This document shows positions 22,788-33,933 of a stretch of 64,000 nt of DNA, one piece after another (positions within the stretch are counted from its first letter, which is position 1; every line of letters starts with the position of its first letter). The notes under the pieces are model-generated. The model had not been told where the DNA came from. It made no database searches and saw only the letters and a program-made list of their open reading frames with translations. Source of the DNA: Rhizoclosmatium globosum (taxonomy: Eukaryota > Chytridiomycota > Chytridiomycetes > Chytridiales > Chytriomycetaceae); the NCBI GenBank assembly GCA_002104985.1, contig MCGO01000049.1:248001-312000 (forward strand). The letters run 5' to 3'. The position numbers and the translations under genes were made by a program.

Positions 22788-25700
22788 ATGAGCCAAACCT
22801 TTCTGCTCACAAAGAACAATGCCCGTCAGCAGTTCCCTTCCTGGAGATCTGCTGCTATTAAGGCTGCCAACACCATCAAACCAATTAAGGGTTTCTTCAC
22901 CCTTATCCCCAAGGAACGCCATGCTACTACAGGACAATGGATCAAATCGACTTCAAACTTAGTGGAGTGCGAGGAGTTCTGGGATCATGCCGAATTTGGC
23001 TTCCACCACCCATCCATCACTGAATTTCAAATGGACCCCAATGCCAATCCCACTCCCAGCGAAAAGCGCGATTTGAGAGACTGCAAGCTTGCAAACAATC
23101 ACGTGGATGCAGCACTCACTGCAGTCTTTCTTGCCTCTGTGGATAAGCAAATCCATGACAAGATCATCAACTCCACCAGTGCCCACGATGCCTACATCAA
23201 AATCCTTGATTATATCAATGTCCAACCAGAAGCCATCCACAAACATCTTCGCCAGGAATTTGAAGCACTCGCCCAACTCAACCACGAAACCTGCCACGAT
23301 TACATCGATCGCGCTCAAACTCTTATCATCACAATGGAAGGCCACAACTTGTTCATTCCCAACGAAACCATCTACAGCAAAGTTTGCAACGGATTCACCT
23401 TGGAAAATCAAGAACATGTGACAAAGTTTGGCCCAGACCCCCTCACCGGTGAACTTGGACTTCACCAAATCAAGACATACTTCCGAGACCTATTCGATAT
23501 CTACAAAGGCTCTTCGATCCAACGCAAGGAAACTAGATCTGACGACTACCTCCATGGACTCATTACCAAGTGGCCAGGAGGTGTGCGACCATCCAAGCGC
23601 ACTGCCAACTCCACCCAAAAGTATGACGATCCTGCTCCGCCAAAAGCTCCCAATGCCAACCAAACTCAAACGCCATCGACCTCTCGCACTTACAAGAAGA
23701 CTCCCTGCGCGAAGTGTGGATCAGAAACCTGTGGATTTGTCGCAACAGGTGTAGATTGCCCAAAATGCCCTGAAAACGGTTGCTACGGACACCTGCCCCC
23801 TTGTAACCCATTCAAAATTGCAAAGTTCCAAAAGAAGCAAGCGGATATGAAGCAAAGAAACGAAGCCAATAAAGTTTCCCCTACCATCTACTCTCCACTT
23901 TGTCCACTCCCTCTCGACTCTGACAGTGATGAAGAAGACTCAGAAATGGCTGTGCCCCCACTCCAACCACTCCAACAAGTATCTGTCCAGCCGCAAACAC
24001 CAACAACCCCACCAAAACTCAGCTACGCCCAAGCAGCATCAACCCCCAAGACCAATCAAGATCAATTGCCAACTCCTATCGAAAATCCGCAAAAAGGTGT
24101 TTCCGGGAGTTGTGCTCCGGAATCGAGAGTTGTGAGCAAAACCCCTGTTGAGGTGACAACTCCAGTTGTATCACGCACAGACAGCGCGGGGGTGGAGCTC
24201 GACAACTCACATGATGTGAGTTGTCAATTTAACACTTCCACTGATCAGGCATACTCTCACTCTACTTCCTCAGAGACAATAACCACCATGCTTCTTGACA
24301 GTGGTTGCAACAATCACCTACTCCCATGTTCTAACACTATGCACGACACCTATTCATCAACCCCAAAAATTTATACAACCTCATCCTCTGGGTCATTTAT
24401 TGCCGGATCTGGTACATATGGCAAACAGCAACTCCAATCAATTATCCCAATAGTCCTCACAAAAGTTGAGGAAGTACCGAGCTCTTCGCGCGGACTAATT
24501 GCCGAATCACAACTAATGCGTGACAATGCACTTGATATCTGGAACGACAGCAAGACCATGAACAAATACATTGGAACCTTCAAACGAAATAAGGAAGGGG
24601 CACCCATTGGATTTCAGGAAGTCCACGCAGTTATTCCAGAAAGCAATGGAACTTGGAATATACCTATTAAACCACCATCACAGACCTCACTCACGTCGTC
24701 AAATACACCAACCCAGGTGGGGTCGATGCAGCGTTGCGCACTGCCGACGAGTATGCAGAGTGAAGTTTCAGAGATGGGGGGGTCAGCGCACATCTCTGGA
24801 ATGGATCTCGCAAACTCACTACATGTGAGCGATTATCTTGATTTATTTGAAGCACTTGCATGCTCTCATTTTGCTGTTCAAGATGAAGAGTCCGAAATCC
24901 ACTTTGAAATCCATGATGAGCTCAAATTTCTCATTGCCATTGCCCAAAACAATCCAGCACTCTCTGCAACGTTTACAGACTCAAACACGAATAACACAGC
25001 CAATACAACATTTGCAGGACCCCGCAATATTGCAGAAGCAAAACGACGCCCGGACTGGCACAAATGGGAAGAAGCAATCTTCAAAGAACTCACTTCCCAC
25101 AAGCTCAAATTTAAAAGCTTTGAACTTGTGCCACGAAAGAAAGGTATGAATGTATTACCAACCATGTGGGTCTTCAAAATTAAACTGGACGACTCTACGG
25201 GAGTCGAGGAATACAAAGCTCGTATGATTGTCCACGGAGGACACCAAATTAACACTGACCCACACTCTACTTTCTCTCCAACTCCTGCAATGGCAGCACT
25301 CTTCATGCTCCTCTCTATAATATCCAAACGCGATATGACAGTGTACAATACCGATTTTGCATCAGCATTCCTGAACGCACTCACCAAATATGCTATATAT
25401 GCCCAACAAGCACCAGGAACAGTTGCGCCAGGAACAGAACACCTTGTTATGCTCCTTCTCAAATGTATAAATGGAATCAAGGAGGGTCCACGCTGGTGGA
25501 ACGAAACATATGGGAAGAAGGTCGCGGAACTTGGTTATAAGGAATGTATCGATATACCATGCCTCTATGTCAAAGTAGTGGACAACAAACTACTAATTCT
25601 ATACACTTATGTGGACAATCAAAAAGCAGCTTGCGACCGAGGCTTGGAATCGATTATGGAAAAAGACATTGCGGAACTCAACAAAGTCTTTCCACTGCGA

Positions 25701-26633
25701 GACACCATTGATGCCCCCTTCTTAGCCATTCAAAACGTCAAAGTTGAAGGAGGATATATTGCTCATCAGATTCCAGCCAAGAAAGTCATTCTGGATGCAT
25801 TTTGGGATGGATACACAAAGAATGAATGCCCTATGCCGTCAACGTACAACCCAGACTGGGACATGCCACCAACTGATATTGATGCACAATTCTACACTGA
25901 CAACAATATCAATTACAGAAAATCAGTCGCACCACTCCAGTACCTGGTACACACGGACCCATACCTTGCAAACGTATACAGGACACTGGCAAGCCACTAC
26001 CATGATCCCAATATTTCACATTGGAAACTTTTCAAGCATGCAATTGGTTACGTTGCCAGAACACTAAACTTTGGATTATTCTTTCCCAAAGAGGGCGATC
26101 TGGTTTTAAGAAGCTACTACGACTCGGATTTTGCCAAAGACACAGTAACTCGAAAATCAATCTCTAGTGAAATTCACACGTTGGGTGGTACAGTTATCAA
26201 TGCTAAATGCCAGTCACAAAAAACAGTCGCAACATCTGTCCTTGAAGCTGAAGTTATTGCAGCTAATGCAGGTACCGAAAACACTATCTGCTTCCGTCGT
26301 CTACTCAACGAACTTGGGATTATGCAAGTGGAACCAACTCCAATCTATTGCAATAATGACACAGCCGTCGAAATTTTCCACAACAACTGCAACCGCAACA
26401 AATCGAAACACATTGATGTCCGTCATATGGCCATCAGAGAAAGACAAAAGCAGGGACTCATCTACGCAAACAACATCAAAGGAACCGAAAACCCAGCAAA
26501 TCCAAATACAAAACCTGTCACCAAGGAAGAACTTAAACAACAACTAGCTCGCATCAACGTTATGGATCTGACACCCTACCTACCCAGTTCCAGTTGCGAG
26601 GCGTATAAACCGAAATCAATCCCATCAATTTAA
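22788..26633 (+). mobile_element. Copia-like Gag-Pol ORF lacking integrase
   Basis: One uninterrupted ORF of 1281 codons. Gag-like region about 1-300, then a Cys-rich stretch (about 306-342) that is not the usual CCHC knuckle. A protease-type LLDSG lies near 502. Reverse transcriptase runs from about 755 (DWHKWEEAIFKEL; NTDFASAFLNA near 853) and RNase H from about 1109 (YYDSDF, SVLEAEVIAA, KHIDVRHMAIRE). In copia elements the integrase sits between protease and RT; here only about 240 residues lie there and neither an HHCC zinc site nor a DDE core is visible. The canonical YVDD of RT reads YVDN (near 940), so one catalytic Asp is missing. It sits inside the IS630/Tc1-type transposase gene, flanked by short direct repeats rather than long LTRs. 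Confidence 0.8.
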
Positions 26634-26686
26634 TTATGAATATATGAGGGTGGAAGGAACGGATTTTTCTTTATCTTTCGCTCTTT

Positions 26687-26736
26687 GAAACTCGCGCTGT
26701 TGTGATACCATCGCTCACACCTACGCGCTCCTTTAG
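26687..26736 (+). repeat. 50-bp repeat, copy 3 (right boundary of insertion)
   Basis: Identical to copy 1 over 50 bp. Ends with CTCCTTTAG, a plausible splice acceptor, right before the transposase frame resumes at 26737. Confidence 0.85.
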
Positions 26737-27002
26737 ATTTGGAATCAAAATCTTGTACCTTCCTCCATATTCGCCATTCTTGAATCCAATTGAAGAGGTG
26801 TTTTCTCAAATAATGAAGTGTGCCCAACGTCTCCAAGATGATAATGAGCTTGTGTTTGATTGCCACTTTCTAGTTCATCAAGCAACACATTGTGTCACTG
26901 AGTGTGGTGCTGAGGGATACATAAGAAACTCAGGTTATTTTGATGGTTATCAATAATCTTTATTTGGGGTTTTGATACTTAAAAAACATACTTTCAAGTG
27001 AA

Positions 27003-27777
27003 TTACTGTCTCCTTTCTTTTTCTGCACCAAGAATGGAAAATGCATGTCCCTTCTTCACAGCCAGTCCTTCCAAATCAGCAACAGTCATATACTTTAAAG
27101 ATTCCAAAGTGGTGCCGTTTTGTTCAAATGTTTCTTGGTACTCCTCAAACACATGTGAAGCATTGCATTTCAAACCAACTTCTGTCAATAGCTCATCAAT
27201 AGACTGATACGTCTGTATACGCTGTGCCAGTGATTGAAGTTGAAGACGAGATGATGTCAATGTTGGAGAGCGGTTCACAAGAAGTGCCAGGATAGGTGCT
27301 AGCCCTCCATTATCAATGTGGACATGAACAGCTGGTGAAGACAACTCAGAAGCAGAGCTGCTTTGACTTCTTCCAATAGGCTTCTTAAAGTTTCGGGTAC
27401 ATGGCGGATTATCCAAAGTCGCCTCCAATTGCTTTTCTACCTGTCAAATTTTCAGCGAACATTCACATCAAATTTACTTACGATAGCCTTAACCCAGATT
27501 CCTGGTAAAGCTCCCTCAAACCGATGCTCAAGCCGGCCAAGTCCTTCCAAATCAGGGCCTTCAATCCCCCAGGGGCTCTGTACCTCTCGTACAGTTGCTC
27601 CAACGTTTTTTCCACTGGATCCATAGTCTCAATGACAGGTGCACTTTCTTCATTTTCATCTGTTGACCCATCATTATCATCATCAACATCCAATTGGGCA
27701 GGTAGATCCTCATTAACACAGGGACGCTTGTTACTAATATCTGCTAAGGGCAGCATGTTTGAGCCAGATGTACACAT
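27003..27777 (-). CDS. Small protein with SAM-like domain, possibly element-associated
   Basis: Two ORFs in line on the minus strand. The first (27777 down to about 27480) is acidic (LDVDDDNDGSTDENEE) followed by a helical stretch. The second (down to 27003) ends with a helical region (SIDELLTEVGLKCN, YMTVADLEGLAVKKGHAFSIL) resembling a sterile alpha motif domain. A donor GTAAGT after LRL and an acceptor CAG before VEKQLEA are visible, but that pair leaves the frame one base short; a weaker donor upstream (GTTTGAG) with acceptor TAG fits the frame. The C-terminus is 47 bp from the end of the convergent transposase gene. Function unknown; it may belong to a mobile element. Confidence 0.45.
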
Positions 27778-28757
27778 TTAGTCGCTGATGACAAAGGTGG
27801 CACGTCTTGAGTGCGAACACCGAATTCAACTTCCATCACCAAAGGTTTCCGACTCTTTGACATTCTCACCTGCTCCTTGAAAGCTCGTACATCTGACTCA
27901 TTGTCTTATGCAAACGTCCCTGTTTTTTTAGCATCGTTTGGTTTACAATATGTCAGACTGGAGATTGGGGATCCAATGGGCTTTCCAAAAACAGCCGCAA
28001 TGATTTCCTATCAAATACTTCAGTCAATGTCGTTGTTGAGTTTACAGGCATACCTTGATTTCCTGAAGAGTCAAACTCTCCAAGTTTGGAAAGGGAATCT
28101 GCTTGTTTGTTGCAGCCTTGGAACTATTTCCCCTACTCAACGAAAGTAGAGTGCAAACTACTTGGAATGGATCGTCATCAGTGGAGGGATTCATATTTGT
28201 ACATTGCCAAATCTTGCTTCAAGTTTAAATACAGGAATTGAGGCAGATCATCCTTACTTGCTTTAATTGAGTGTTTGGGTGCGCTGCCTGAAGTGTAGAA
28301 TGCGGTGGAATAGTTTTGTGTGTGGAATTGGCGAAATTGAAATCAACTTGAAATCCATGTGGAAATGACTTGAAATCCGCGTGGAAAAGAAACCTCGAAA
28401 AAGGTTCAATGGGACAAGTTTTAGAACAATTGCTGTAAGTGAATTGGAGAAGAAATCCAATCCATGTTTGCCAACTAATGCCTCCATCTCTGTCTGCAAA
28501 ATAGCTGTTGCTGCAACCTCAGAAATGTTTTGGGAAGTGGCTAGCATTGACGGCACTTCACACTCAGTTCGAGGAAGGTGGTAGCATCCTAACTTTGTTC
28601 GAAACAGTAATTGCATTTTTTAAAGGTTGTACCGTATTTGCAATGTATTCTGGGAATGAGTATTTGGGGGAAAGTGTTTTCGGTGTTTTCAAAGTGGGAA
28701 ATTATAAGATATGTATTAAAAAAAGTGGGAAAATTAGGAATCAATAATAAGAGCCAA
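27778..28757. other. Unassigned stretch with weak minus-strand coding traces
   Basis: Fragments on the minus strand (for example around 27790-27930 and 28263-28616) read like former exons with splice-like borders but show no family signature and include stops. Possibly an upstream, decayed part of the SAM-like gene. Confidence 0.35.
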
Positions 28758-31060
28758 CTAATAATAATCAGAATTGTATTCGTCTTCTTCTGTGTCTTCA
28801 CTTTCGCTGCTATCGTAAAAGACACCGTTTTCAGAGTCCTCGTCACCATCCTCCCCACCTTCCACTGTTTCCTCCCCACCTTCCACCGTTTCCTCTCCAT
28901 CAGTAGCCACCTCTACAGTTTCAACATCAGGAGCCAACTCCTGTCTTCTCAATGCAACAAAAGCCAACAGATCTGCCAACAGACCTTTGGCATTAATCAA
29001 AGTTTTGATCTCTGGCCCCTTCATCTTTCCAAACTGGATGCGTCTCTCCTTCAGAAACTCCTTCATTTCCGGCACTAACGGGGCACTCCCGCCTCTGGGG
29101 CCAGTTTTGCGCTTTTTGATTGCTTGAGCCTCTGCAACAATGGCTTCCACCTCCACATCGTCTGCAGTTCGCTTTTGTCTGTGACGCTCATCCTTACGAC
29201 CTTTGCGACTCTTTCCTCCTTTTGTTTTGCGAGCCTTGCGTTTTGGTATCTCAGCTAAATGGTATGCCTCCTCTGCTGCTGCCACAACTTCGACAAGATC
29301 CCATCCATCACGCCGATCCAGCACCGCAGCTCTTGCCCTACGTCCAGCCTCAATTCGTTCTTGTGGCTGTTTTTCTTTTGCCTCATCCATGGCTGCTAAA
29401 GCAGCTGTTTCAGCTGCAAGCTCCCTTGCCTCCTTACGTTCCTTCTGCCGCTGGCGTGCTGCATCCACATACTCAGATTGCAGAATCTCGTCCAAATGAT
29501 GCTTATTCCAGCCACGCTGGCAAATACTCAATCCATCCTCATCTTTCTCCAAAAGTCGCTGAACCCCTCTGTCCAACCACTTCACAGCCATGTTCTTGAG
29601 TCTCCTCATTCCAATCAAACGATTCATTTCTGTTATTCTGCTGGCCTCAGCTTCTAGTTCAGGTGTGCCATCTGCAAGAGCTTGACTTTTGGCTGAAAGT
29701 AGAACGTCAATCTTGTCGGAGATCCAATCACCAGCAGAAGAACGCAGTGAATCTTTCAATGGCTTGTGCAAGTGCGTATTGTTAATCTAGTGATGCCTGT
29801 TTAGTTCAATATTATAATAAAATGGAGCACTCACTTGGTATTTTCCTGTTGCTCCTGCAGGAATAAATCTCAAATCCATTCCTGGACACTTTTGCTTGAT
29901 TTCTTCCTCAAATTTGGACGTAAGATTCACAGGCCAACAGTCCAGAATTAAAACACATTTGAGTTTGGTGTGGGCCTCATCCATTGAGCATTTGTATTTG
30001 GAAGAGTAACGATTGAGGCACCAAGCCCAAATGCGCTCACAAAACACAACTTTTGTTGAATGATTAGCCCAATGGTTTGGACTGTGAGAGAATTGGAAGT
30101 GAGGGTACATATTCCGGATTGGAAGAATTGGAAGGCAGTTTGTAGACTTTCCTGCCAAAATCATTTCAATGCAAACAACTTCCCCCTTGGCGTTATGAGC
30201 CACATCTCCAGTATACTGTCACTTGTCCAATTTAAACTGGGATTGAACGTGCTTTGCACCCTTGTGCTCCCATTTCCACGAACTTTGGGGATAGAAGTGC
30301 GCTCCAAATTCGTCGCAAGCAACAATGAAATCCAGGTCCAACCCTTCGGCAACTCGAACTGCAAGCTCATCATTCAAGATGCCCATCATTCTGTCCTGCT
30401 CTTCTACCTGGGCTGGACTGTACTTCGAGCCAGTGATTCGACGAGCCACCAATTCAGCTGGACCTTTTAAAAACCAGTTTGCCCATCTCAGTGACGGAAT
30501 CCACTCTTCCTCCTTGGAGTTGTATTTGCGATGAAGGATTGCTGCTTCTCGCTGGACTGTAGGCGCTCCAAATCCAGGATAGTCTTTGCAAGCATGGCAC
30601 ACTCTCACTAACTCTGCCAAAGCAACAGGTCCCAGTATTCTCTCCAAATCAGTCACGTCTGCACTGACAATATCGTCAAGCTCCTGTTGAGCTTGGACTG
30701 TGTCGGCAATCACCTCAACCAAATTTGGTCTGAAACGAAGCAGTCGATTGATCTCCTTCTTTGGAACTGCTGCAAGCTCTCCAGTTAATTTCCATCCATT
30801 GGCACGGCATTGCTCCCAAAGTTGAACATAGCTACTAAAGCGATAGGCTGCTGATTGCGAGACTGTGTGGTTGAGCCGACTGAAAATAGTAGCTCTCCAT
30901 TCCTTGACCGCTTTGAAGGAATGATGCTTTCCTGTTTATAAACTTAGTGAAACCAAATAAATACGAGATAACTTGCCATCCTTTGTCCAGTTATGCCATG
31001 TGTCATTGTAAATCCGTTTCACAGCAGGGATCCTTGAGTAGTATGTCTGGGACAAACATA
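28758..31060 (-). mobile_element. Pogo-like DDE transposase with one internal stop
   Basis: Pieces on the minus strand: exon near 31046-30975 (SRIPAVKRIYNDTW), an intron with a GC donor, then about 30932 down to 29835, and after an intron (about 29834-29788) to the stop at 28758. Motifs: FIVACDEFGAHFYP (first Asp), CVLILDCWPVN (second Asp), FIPAGATGKYQ, then HKPLKDSL as in pogo-type proteins; the third acidic residue is not obvious. The frame is open over some 700 codons except one TGA at 30219-30221 within a conserved stretch (before QYTGDVAHNAKGE). The C-terminus has a long coiled coil, a Lys/Arg-rich segment and a strongly acidic tail. The N-terminal DNA-binding part is missing or beyond a border near 31060. 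Confidence 0.7.
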
Positions 31061-31088
31061 ACGATTCGTTCCCCTTTCTACATCTTCC

Positions 31089-31212
31089 CTGGTTGCATTT
31101 TACAACCAGTCAGAACTCAACACCCACAACAGCAAAAAGGACCATGTCAAGATCTAATCAGCTCCCTTTCATGCATACAAAGTGATCTGGATGCTTGTTT
31201 CATGCATACAAA
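31089..31212 (+). repeat. Dispersed repeat with palindrome, copy 1
   Basis: Starts with a palindrome (CTGGTTG, CATTTTA, CAACCAG) and continues with AACTCAACACC, AGCAAAAAG, CATGCATACAAAGTGATCTGG. The same order of blocks recurs at 32988-33090. The end of this copy repeats CATGCATACAAAGT once more. Confidence 0.7.
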
Positions 31213-31986
31213 GTATTGGAAGTGGTGCCCGGGGTGTGCAGTGGAGACAGAGGTCGGGATGGAGTCGGAGGCACGGGAGGGGCACGGAATGAGGATATAT
31301 TGGAAAGAAGTTATTAAATTTTATTCGGGTATGTTAAGTCATTATTACTTTGTACACCTGAGAGCTCACTGTCACCCAGTATCTCGGTTGCCTGGGAACT
31401 GGCTTCCAATACTTCCCCTTGAGCAAATCACGGTGTGCAAGATGTGAGTGCTTGTGGGAGAGGCCGGAACTGCTGGTTTCGGTTGCGTATGCCCTGAGGT
31501 CGCAGCTCGTAAGGGTTTAGCAAGTCGTTTCGAGCGAGGCATAGGAGAAGAGGACTGCACAGTCGACGCCGCGAGGGGTATTCTTCCCCTCAAGCGACAC
31601 ACAGCAGTGTCGTGGCAAGACCATGGAGCTTCCCCTGAAGGGAGGCACGAGTCTTTTGCAGCGGAGTGGAGTGAGTTTTCGGAGTACTAGATAATAATAA
31701 ATTAGTTGATGTCAGTTAAGACATTACTTGTGTTGCAAAAACAACCCATTGGGAAAAAAAATGCGGAGCAGTCAAGTGGTGTAAAAACCTTGGGTCCTTT
31801 CGAACTCGTGAGGAAAAAATAGGAGTAAGGATCGTGGAAAACCTATGTTTGAACGTGTAGGAAAAACAATGTCAAATGCTATAGTAAGGCCTGTGGGTCA
31901 GGAGGAATAGCGTAAAGTGGATGGAATATAGTAGTATATTGTCAATCCGTCGAGTAATAAAGTGTGAATGAAGTGGTGAACTACGT
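31213..31986. other. Non-coding flank of the copia fragment
   Basis: No recognised gene. Probably includes the 3' untranslated end of the minus-strand copia fragment and possibly an LTR remnant; no LTR pair could be matched within the window. Confidence 0.35.
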
Positions 31987-32958
31987 TCAGTCGAGATCCA
32001 TTGGTGTATTACCGTTGGCCTTCATAGTCGTAAAGTCAATGAGTCGCATCATTCCAAAGAGGGCGCGCAGTGGTTTGAACAGGGAGTGACCAAGCATCTT
32101 CGTAAGAAGGTCAGCTGGTTGTTCGAGTGTATTGATGTATTCAATGATGATAGTTCCGAGTTGCACCATTTCCCTGATGAAGTGGTAGCGGATGGCAATG
32201 TGTTTTGAACGGTGTGTATAGACGTCGCTGACACATTGGGCAATAGTAGACATGTTGTCCTCATAGATGGTAATGGGTTTGACGAGTGGGAGAGACAGGG
32301 CTTCGTAGAGATTCACAAAGGTCAGTATCTCGCGTCCAAGTTCAGAAATCGCCATGTACTCGGCTTCAGTGGAAGAGAGGGCGACGGTGGTGGTTTTGGT
32401 GGATTTCCAAGATATAACACCGTTGGCAAGGACGACCATGTAACCAAGTTGGGACTTCGTGTCTTTGTGAACGTTGAAGGCGGCGTCAGCGTATCCCTTA
32501 ATCTGTTTGTTTTCAAGTCGAGAGTAGTGGATGCCGAGGTCAGGGGTGCCGTTCAAGTACTGGAATACATGCATTAGTAGATCAAAGTGGCGAGTGGCGG
32601 GTTTCTTTGAGAATGTGCCGAGGAAGCTCATAGCGGTGGAAAGTTCCGGTCGGGTGTTGATTGCGGCATAGTTGATGCAACCAAGGGCTTCCAGAAATAG
32701 TTTCGACGGTTCCAGTAGTAGATCCGGAGGGTGTGATTGCGTCAAATCCGGATGGACTGGAAGTGGGATGGCACGCTTGACGTTCTTGTCAAGTGGGTCG
32801 AAGTGGGTCTTGAAGCGTTTCAAGATCTGTTTTATATAGTTAGATTGGTGAATCAAAATTCCCGTATCTGTGTAGACAATTTCCAGTCCAAGGCAGTAGG
32901 TGAGTTTTCCTAAGTCCCGCAGTTTGAACTTGGAGGTGAGAACTTTGATGGTGTCGTG
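31987..32958 (-). mobile_element. Copia retrotransposon fragment (RT C-terminus and RNase H)
   Basis: An open frame from about 32958 down to 31987 starts inside RT (LRDLGKLTYCLGLEI) and continues through IHQSNYIKQILKRF, then canonical RNase H motifs GYADAAF, LSSTEAEYMA, IYEDNMSTI, KHIAIRYHFIRE and the end motif PADLLTKML. This is standard Ty1/copia. It is truncated at its 5' side exactly where the palindromic repeat starts (32959). It differs clearly from the integrase-less element at 22.8-26.6 kb, so at least two copia lineages have been active. Confidence 0.85.
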
Positions 32959-33156
32959 CTTGTTTCTGCTTCAAGTGCAGTTTTCACGACTGGTTGCATT
33001 TCACAACCAGTCAGAACTCAACACCAACCAGAGCAAAAAGCACCATGTTAAGCTCTAATCAGCTCTCTTTAATGCATACAAAGTGATCTGGATTCTTGTT
33101 TCTGCTTCAAGTGCAGTTTTCACGACTGGTTGCATTTTACAACCAGTCAAAACTCA
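32959..33156 (+). repeat. Dispersed repeat with palindrome, copies 2 and 3 in tandem
   Basis: A block of about 60 bp (CTTGTTTCTGCTTCAAGTGC to AACTCAA) occurs at 32959-33020 and again at 33095-33156, period about 136 bp. Both contain the palindrome GACTGGTTG, CATTTYA, CAACCAGTC (32988-33012 and 33124-33148). The segment between them matches the copy at 31089-31212. Confidence 0.8.
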
Positions 33157-33933
33157 AAACTTGTGGAGAGTCCAAATGATTTCTGGCTGCTAAACTCATT
33201 CTCTGTGGATCAAGATTGTTTTGAACATCTCATTGTTTCCTTTAACACGACTTAGATGGGCTTTTTTCTGTATTTTGCGTTAGATGAAGAGAAGGGAAGA
33301 AAGAAACCACTTTATACAGCAAGCCTACTTCACGACAAACTTGATCTAGTGACGTGTACTTAGTGTCATAGCTGTGATGTTGAAGGACACAAATGGAGTA
33401 CCTAAATGAAGTAAAGATGTCAACATTGCTGGTTCCAAATATACCAATCCCACACTGCAGAACGTTCTTACAGTATCAATGCAAAGTGCTCCACTCGTTT
33501 GTAAACATGTCTTTTCTGTACAAATCTCACGCTAATTGATGATGTCCAACAGCCTGCTTGTCAATCAAGAGTGCTGCTAGCTCAATATGGTTGCCACAGC
33601 CTCTCAGTCAATTACACACGTCAAACCACTTGTCCTCCTGTCCTCACGACAACGTCAACTAATCCTGCATCTTTATGTCGTGCGCTATTGGCTTGTTCTT
33701 GTTTTGTTTTGATTCAGCAAGAAAACTTTTGATGCTAGGGCCATGTGGATAGGGATGTGGCGTTTTAATGAACTAATAAGTTTATTAGTTTAAATAGAGA
33801 GAATGGGAGATATACCTCAATGATTCCTTGCCAGAAGTAAAAACTCACCAATGTGTTCACCATCACCTTCATTGTTTTATGACTCAGAGTGTTTTCTTTG
33901 TATTTTGAAACCAGTGCATCAAAGAATGTGACT
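33157..33933. other. Non-coding stretch inside the transposon island
   Basis: No ORF with recognisable content. Probably remnant transposon DNA. Confidence 0.35.

Larger units (their letters stand above)
21792..26956 (+). mobile_element. IS630/Tc1-type transposase gene interrupted by a copia-like element
   Basis: The first part (from 21792) has a helix-turn-helix region (IRKLIIDHLEVGKHQGW). An exon near 22227-22430 gives MVWIDETGFNF (first catalytic Asp). A donor at 22431 (GTAAAA) joins in frame to 22490 (LLHLKRGC), leading to VVLDNAKCHH (second Asp) and LCARFYE. After a 4.1-kb insertion the gene resumes at 26737 with FGIKILYLPPYSPFLNPIEEVF (third acid, Glu of NPIE) and ends with TAA at 26954-26956. 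The reading frame before the insertion can be spliced to the frame after it: donor AG|GTAATA at 22643, acceptor TTTAG ending at 26736, phase preserved. The junction between the helix-turn-helix exon and the DDE exon (about 22150-22225) is not settled. The element is therefore either disrupted or uses the insertion as an intron. Confidence 0.7.

Noticed and set aside
22812..26547. Other-frame ORFs inside the copia-like ORF
   Set aside because: Overlap shadows of the 1281-codon frame; a separate overlapping gene is not supported.
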